Assembly: GCA_964555645.1 (NCBI GenBank)
Contig: CAZKTA010000012.1
Location: forward strand, 1-64,000
Length of the DNA: 64,000 bases
Source of the DNA: DTLC01 sp964555645
GTDB taxonomy: Bacteria; Verrucomicrobiota; Verrucomicrobiia; Limisphaerales; DTLC01
Direction: 5' to 3'
Shown here: positions 59,668 to 64,000 of the stretch, piece after piece
How positions within the stretch are numbered: position 1 is the stretch's first letter
Layout: every line of letters begins with the position of its first letter
The notes under the pieces: generated by a model
What the model was told of the DNA's origin: nothing
Databases searched by the model: none
What the model saw: only the letters and a program-made list of their open reading frames with translations
Position numbers and translations under genes: made by a program

Positions 59668-59715
59668 TGCGATTTGCGAATTGCGGTCTTACAATTGCCG
59701 ATTTGCGCGCAAATT
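59668..59715. repeat. Degenerate GATTTGCG/AATTGC words upstream of cca
   Basis: The interval between cca and the epimerase-like gene starts with tandem variants of GATTTGCGAATTGCGG and GCCGATTTGCG, like the spacer words at 2052-2144. Related by eye only. Confidence 0.35.
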
Positions 59716-59822
59716 ACCAGTCAACTTCAATTCGAGCCGGCCCGTACCGGCGGGCCACGAGCATATGATTTGACCGGCAAATTGAATGAGCCTTCCCCAC
59801 TTCCGGGTTGGCTTTAAGGGGA

Positions 59823-60731
59823 TTATTCCGGACCAAAAACGCTTTTGACGTGTGCGATGCCAGCTTTTACTTCGTCTGGGGTAAGCGTTGGACTAAACTC
59901 GAACACTTTGATGACTTGGGGCACAAAAGCCGGCTTAAGCGCAGCAAAATCAACCGTGCCAGTGCCAGGCTGACGATGGTCGCGCGCGGGAAATTCAACA
60001 TCGTGGATGTGCATGCCCACGAGTTGTTGCTTCAGCAGCTCGAGCTGATACGCATTATGAACAAACCCGATGTTCTCTTTAATTTGTGCGTGGCCGGTGT
60101 CGTGCCAATAACCAAGGTCTGGGAACGCCTCAAACAGGTCAGGCAGGTCACTGTCAATCGGCAACAGTTCAAGTGATTCACGGTTTTCGGCGACCAGCCT
60201 GACACCGAGCGTTGCGGCGTGCTTGAGCAGTTCTTTTATGCTTTCGCAAACCCGTTGCATGGCGGGTGCAGTTTTTGTATGCAACACACGATGCGCTTCA
60301 GTACACAAACAGACGAACTGCCGAGTGCCGCGCAATCCGCGGCTTGCAAGTTTCACAAGCCTGCTTGTGTAATCTTTCATGTTCAATGAGCCGAGGTGCA
60401 GAACAACCGCTCGTGCTTTGAGCCGTGCGGCGAGCTCGATTGTCTTTTTTGTGTGTTGGATAGCAAGGGCACGGTACTGGGCACGCGCATCTGAAAGCTT
60501 GAATGTGTCGGGCGCAGCCGGGTCGGTGCCGATTGGCAAAGGGCAAAAGTTGTGCAGGCTCGATATCTTGATTTCGCCTGACTCGACTGCCTCGATGATG
60601 CCCGGCACAAGACTAATGCGGGTGTTATGGCTCAGCTCAGCGTACTCGAAGCCGAGCTTGCGTATTTCGCGCAACATTTCTCGGCCGTCGGTATGCCGGT
60701 CAGCATTCCAGCAAGTGGAAAAAGAGTACAT
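59823..60731 (-). CDS. Sugar phosphate isomerase/epimerase-like TIM barrel
   Basis: A 302-residue protein of the AP-endonuclease-2/xylose-isomerase-like barrel family. Visible parts include LGFEYAELSHNTRISL, ISSLHNFCPLP, AVVLHLGSLNM, LVAENRES, WHDTGHAQIKE and GMHIHDVEFPARDHRQPGTG, which supply the His, Glu and Asp metal ligands. It likely acts on a sugar or inositol; the substrate is not deducible. Unlinked to other sugar genes. Confidence 0.85.
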   Translation of the reverse strand: MYSFSTCWNADRHTDGREMLREIRKLGFEYAELSHNTRISLVPGIIEAVESGEIKISSLHNFCPLPIGTDPAAPDTFKLSDARAQYRALAIQHTKKTIELAARLKARAVVLHLGSLNMKDYTSRLVKLASRGLRGTRQFVCLCTEAHRVLHTKTAPAMQRVCESIKELLKHAATLGVRLVAENRESLELLPIDSDLPDLFEAFPDLGYWHDTGHAQIKENIGFVHNAYQLELLKQQLVGMHIHDVEFPARDHRQPGTGTVDFAALKPAFVPQVIKVFEFSPTLTPDEVKAGIAHVKSVFGPE

Positions 60732-60863
60732 ATTGAACCGTGCCTGGCAGCTCGCACCGGCTCATAGACAAACAGGTTAGCACTTTGGCGGCTTGGGCGG
60801 GATTGTGATTGCCAGCCACGGCGTCCACTGAGCAGACGATTTACAAGCGGCTTTTACTCTGAG

Positions 60864-61061
60864 TTACATCTCGGCATACCTAGCAGCCAACATCGCTAGA
60901 AACCGGGCAGTTTTTTCCTTCCGGCGACGTCGTTCGCTTGGTTTTTCGTAATGCCGACGTTCGCGTGCGATACGCAATGTACCCTCGCGGTCGATCTTCT
61001 TCTTCAATCGCCGCAGTGCACGGTCAATAGGTTCGCCTTTTCTAAGCCTAACCTCAGTCAG
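60864..61061 (-). CDS. rpsU: Ribosomal protein bS21, apparent CTG start
   Basis: A 65-residue basic protein reading TEVRLRKGEPIDRALRRLKK after the first residue, then KIDREGTLRIARERRHYEKP, plainly bS21 of the small subunit. The only codon giving the expected first residues is CTG at 61061-61059. An in-frame TGA lies three codons upstream of it, and no ATG, GTG or TTG is in frame before codon 19. GGAAG sits nine bases before the CTG, an ideal ribosome-binding spacing. Either a genuine CTG start or a base error from ATG. Confidence 0.88.
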   Translation of the reverse strand: MTEVRLRKGEPIDRALRRLKKKIDREGTLRIARERRHYEKPSERRRRKEKTARFLAMLAARYAEM

Positions 61062-61195
61062 TGTCGCTCACTTCCTTTCTTAACTTGGCTGGCCGACCCA
61101 GCCGTGATAGCCATTGTTAGCGCGCAAGAAGGTAATTTGCGCGCGCAGACTGTCAACGCCAAAAATGCACTTTAAACTAACCCTACGCGGGCGGG

Positions 61196-61645
61196 TCAAC
61201 CCGGATACTGACCGCTTATGTAGCCTTCCATTTGCTGCAACGCGGTGCTTTGCGCCGAGATAATCCAGTTTACCACGTCGCCGATTGATACCAGTCCAAC
61301 CAGTTTATCCCCTTGCACAACAGGCAGATGCCGTACCCTATGTTCGGTCATCAACCGCATGCATTCTTCGACCGTATGTTCCGGTGTAACGGTGATTACC
61401 GGCGCTGAAATTACGGCGCCAAGCTTAGTTTCATGTGGGTTGATCCCCTTAAGAGTTACACGCCGTGTGCAATCGCGTTCAGAAAAAATACCCACTAGCT
61501 TTTCACCCGACATCACAACAATTGCACCGATGTTTTTCGCAGCAAATAATTTGATTGCCTCATGCACTGTAGCCTCGGGTGAGATTGACCACACGGCGTG
61601 GCCTTTGTGCCGCAACAGATCCGTGACTGTACCGACCACTTTCAT
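61196..61645 (-). CDS. CBS domain-pair protein
   Basis: A 149-residue stand-alone pair of CBS domains (about 17-70 and 80-135): HEAIKLFAAKNIGAIVVMSG with IFSERDCTRRV, and VEECMRLMTEHRVRHLPVV with VGLVSIGDVV. Such proteins bind adenosine nucleotides and regulate partners. No fused enzyme domain and no obvious partner nearby. Confidence 0.9.
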   Translation of the reverse strand: MKVVGTVTDLLRHKGHAVWSISPEATVHEAIKLFAAKNIGAIVVMSGEKLVGIFSERDCTRRVTLKGINPHETKLGAVISAPVITVTPEHTVEECMRLMTEHRVRHLPVVQGDKLVGLVSIGDVVNWIISAQSTALQQMEGYISGQYPG

Positions 61646-61816
61646 GCACCGGCAATCGTAACTTAAGCGCGACTAAAGGCCAAACGAAAATCTGGTTATG
61701 AAAGCGGAGCCTGCGGCGGAACTGCTTGGCCAACAACATCGTCTGCAGGTAATGCTAAACTACACAGACGCTCTGCAACGCGCAAATGCGTATGCCCAGC
61801 CGTTGCAAACGACCCG

Positions 61817-62458
61817 TTACCGGGAACGGCTTTTGGGGTCTTTAGCAGGTTCTTCCTTCGATTCAGCCGGCCTTGAAAAATCCGCAGGTGCAGTTGCGTT
61901 CAATTGTTTTATTACATCCTCGGTTAGATCATTTTCTGCAGTCCGATACAGCACAACTGGTACGTTGTTTGCGCCTACTGCACTGGAGTCAATGACCAAA
62001 GTGTACCCTGCACTTTTTGCCCTGGCCTCAATTACACTGCGGATTTCATTGACGAGATTTGCACGGAGCCGGCTTTTCTTTTCTTCAAGTGTGACCCGCG
62101 CCTGCCGATCGTACTGCTGGATGGTTTGCTCAAGCTCACGCAAATCTTGCAGTTTTTTGTCTGCATCAGCTTTGCGCTTTTCCCGTTCCTCAGCCGACAA
62201 AGCCGGGTCATTGACCGACACAAGAACTTTTTGGTACTCCTCGGCCGCCTTGGTGCGTTCATCAATGAAGCCTCTGAGTTCTTTGTCCATTTCGGCAGCC
62301 TGCTCTTTGAGGGCTGCATCAGCCTGTTTCGTCCGCCAATAACTGTCGAAGGTCTTGGTCATGTCAATCGTGGCTATTCGGCCTTGCCCAAGAGCCGATT
62401 GCGCAATCACGCTCGCCAATGCCATCACCGGCACAACTGTGCAAAGCAAAAATCTCAT
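61817..62458 (-). CDS. OmpH/Skp-family periplasmic chaperone
   Basis: A 213-residue exported protein. The start at 62458 gives a good signal peptide (MRFLLCTVVPVMALASVIAQ, cleaved near ALGQ). The mature part begins RIATIDMTKTFDSYWRTK and has a long charged coiled coil (about 45-135), then AGYTLVIDSSAVGANNVPVVLY, the OmpH pattern. It should hold unfolded outer-membrane proteins in the periplasm. No bamA neighbour here. The C-terminal tail is rich in Lys, Glu and Pro. Confidence 0.87.
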   Translation of the reverse strand: MRFLLCTVVPVMALASVIAQSALGQGRIATIDMTKTFDSYWRTKQADAALKEQAAEMDKELRGFIDERTKAAEEYQKVLVSVNDPALSAEEREKRKADADKKLQDLRELEQTIQQYDRQARVTLEEKKSRLRANLVNEIRSVIEARAKSAGYTLVIDSSAVGANNVPVVLYRTAENDLTEDVIKQLNATAPADFSRPAESKEEPAKDPKSRSR

Positions 62459-63000
62459 GCGCCTAACAAAGCACAAAACCGACGCCACGCCAATAGCAAA
62501 CTCACCTGACATCACGAATACTGGCGTTTCCGAGTATAGACTCGACACAAACCACTGTGCTTAAATTCACAAAATGCGCCACACTGCGATGCCTACAATC
62601 TCCAGAACTAACCAGGTAAGAACCTTTTCAAACCGGCCAACGTGTTTAGCGCACAAATAACACATGGTTTCAGCCCTCAAATGACGTACACCCGATTACA
62701 CTCCAGACGCATTCGGGCTGGGCTTTACAATAACGGTTGCCTTGACATGGACAGTCCAAAATTCGACAGTTTGTGCCAACACAAATGCTGGACCGGCTCT
62801 TTTCAGCGCTCGGCATAACTCGCAAAGTTCGCTCAGGCACGGATTGCCTGCGGTATTGGTACAAGACAGCCGATTACGCAGCAGTCCGACTGCGAACGGA
62901 CTGCTGCACGCGTCTTGCGACAGAGAAAGCAACCCGGCAGTTTCACTCTGCCATTGAGTGCGACCGAAACAACTGCGCATAACCTACAACAGCACACACA
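62459..63000. other. Gene-free interval with a strong hairpin
   Basis: About 540 bases without a supported gene. Frames on both strands at 62696-62982 have no recognisable family and overlap each other. The clearest structure is the hairpin described at 62862-62917; the promoter of the following membrane-protein gene should be here. Confidence 0.45.
62862..62917. other. Stable two-part hairpin, possible small RNA or regulatory element
   Basis: GCAGCAGTCCG (62878-62888) and CGGACTGCTGC (62897-62907) pair perfectly over 11 bases with an 8-base loop. An outer CAAGAC/GTCTTG pair (62862-62867 with 62912-62917) extends it. No T run follows on either strand, so it is not an intrinsic terminator. 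It does not match tmRNA, RNase P, 6S or SRP RNA signatures as far as I can tell. Confidence 0.45.
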
Positions 63001-64000
63001 ATGAAAACTGCTATACCATCCGTGCGGTCTTATCCTCAGATGATCTTTGTGCTGGCGCTGCTTGCTGTAATTATTTGTGCACTTTTTGGGCCTGTGTTCA
63101 TGCCTGAGGTTGTGCACTTCTCAAACGACGGCCCGCTCGGCGTGCAAATGGCAGAATGGGTACGGTCACCCGCCGCCTTAACCGGCGCATGGAACGATCT
63201 GAACAGCATCGGGATAAATGCCGCTGCGTTTTCACCTTCGATTAGCACTGCGCTCAGGCTTTTGGTGGGGCCAGTTGGCTACGCGAAGTTTTACGCGCCG
63301 TTCTCGTTGCTGTTGGTCGGGTTGGGCGCATGGTTCTTTTTCAACCGGCTAGGGCTTCACCGGTTTGCATGTGTATTGGGTGCGCTGGCAGCGGTGTTGA
63401 ACGGGACATTTTTCTCGACTGCGTGCTGGGGTGTAGCTGCACAAGTCATTACATTCAGCATGAACTTTATTGCCTTGGGATTAGTCGTGTCAAACAAGCC
63501 AGATACCCCTGTTACACTGCGTTATGCGCGTTTGGCCTTGGCCGGGCTTGCGGTCGGGATGGGTGTGCTCGAAGGATTCGACATCGGTGCGATATTCAGT
63601 CTGTTTACGGCGGCATTTGTGGTGTTTGCAGCACTTAATGAAGGTCTACCAACGGTTCAGCGAATCATGCGCGGTGTAAGTAACGTGGCGATAATTGCTA
63701 TACTGGCGGCGTTTATTGCAGCGCAAACAATAGCTGCCATGGTCACTACACAGATCAAAGGCGTCGCCATTGCCAAACAGACCGCGCGCGCCGGCGAAAA
63801 ACACTTCGACTGGTCGGCATGGGATTGGGCAACTCAATGGAGCCTGCCGAAGATAGAGACGCTTGGTTTGTTAGTGCCAGGTCTATTCGGCTATAGAATG
63901 GATACACCTGACGGAGGCGAATATTGGGGCAAAGTTGGCCGTGACCCGGCCTGGGACAGGTACTTTGCGGGTGGACCACTTCTCCCAAGGAGCATGCTCA
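63001..64000 (+). CDS. YfhO-like multi-pass membrane protein (truncated by window end)
   Basis: The first 333 residues of a large membrane protein open to the window edge. It starts MKTAIPSVRSYPQMIFVLAL, then a first helix, followed by a luminal loop with VHFSNDGPLGVQM, and further helices (SLLLVGLGAWFFFNRLGL, CVLGALAAVLNGTFFSTACW). The FSNDGPLG loop and layout resemble YfhO/GT-C-like proteins thought to act in surface glycan or lipid glycosylation. Family assignment is moderate. ATG at 63001. Confidence 0.65.
   Translation, partial: MKTAIPSVRSYPQMIFVLALLAVIICALFGPVFMPEVVHFSNDGPLGVQMAEWVRSPAALTGAWNDLNSIGINAAAFSPSISTALRLLVGPVGYAKFYAPFSLLLVGLGAWFFFNRLGLHRFACVLGALAAVLNGTFFSTACWGVAAQVITFSMNFIALGLVVSNKPDTPVTLRYARLALAGLAVGMGVLEGFDIGAIFSLFTAAFVVFAALNEGLPTVQRIMRGVSNVAIIAILAAFIAAQTIAAMVTTQIKGVAIAKQTARAGEKHFDWSAWDWATQWSLPKIETLGLLVPGLFGYRMDTPDGGEYWGKVGRDPAWDRYFAGGPLLPRSML

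Noticed and set aside
61698..62342. Plus-strand frame of 214 codons
   Set aside because: Antisense to the clear OmpH/Skp gene; the Ser/Leu/Arg-rich sequence is typical of a shadow frame.
62696..62980. Cys-rich minus-strand frame of 94 codons
   Set aside because: No domain or ribosome-binding site recognised, and it overlaps an equally weak plus-strand frame and the hairpin.

Overview
The window reads as a chromosomal segment of a Gram-negative bacterium, most likely a Verrucomicrobiota member (Pedosphaera/Limisphaera-like). This is an inference from gene content: large secreted proteins built from lamin-tail, LamG and CotH modules, GH95 and GH27 enzymes, two secreted proteins sharing a C-terminal module, a membrane histidine kinase with an HNxGN-type H-box, a type II secretion minor-pseudopilin operon, and a CAAX-like protease of the PEP-CTERM-associated type. 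A 16S phylogeny would settle it. No prophage, insertion sequence, integrase or CRISPR array was seen.

Layout. 1-4303 holds most of an rRNA operon on the minus strand: promoter, leader with boxA, 16S, tRNA-Ala, tRNA-Ile and the 5' 1.8 kb of 23S. 4363-9265 is a tightly overlapping minus-strand operon, gspF-H-I-J-K followed by bioD. 9346-13185 holds larE, a lipoprotein-type pcm, a DUF456 protein and a patatin. 13471-27767 is a glycan and signalling stretch: secreted GH95, a large sensor kinase, a flavodoxin-fold reductase, a CAAX-like protease, a DUF1232 protein, secreted GH27, a UroD-like protein and an MFS carrier. 28023-32536 carries pgi (Tal-Pgi type), an unknown membrane protein and speA with a good promoter. 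32702-38272 is one 1,856-residue secreted lamin-tail/LamG/CotH protein, followed by tRNA-Asp. 38788-42861 has a frameshifted GT87-like membrane gene and two GT4 glycosyltransferases.

42884-46278 holds divergent POT and OPT peptide transporters. Next come a small lipoprotein, a DUF481 outer-membrane protein, and aroF with a putative attenuator. 49806-52368 is an oppD - PP2C-like - oppF operon, next to a lipoprotein M3 oligopeptidase; with POT and OPT this suggests strong peptide scavenging. The end carries a lytic transglycosylase, priA, a zincin, cca, a sugar epimerase-like protein, rpsU with an apparent CTG start, a CBS protein, an OmpH/Skp chaperone and a truncated YfhO-like membrane protein.

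Points most worth checking: the CTG-initiated rpsU, the PP2C-like gene between two Opp ATPase genes, the aroF terminator/antiterminator leader, the C-terminal module shared by GH95 and the CotH protein, repeat-like DNA inserted in frame in larE, and the GT87 frameshift.
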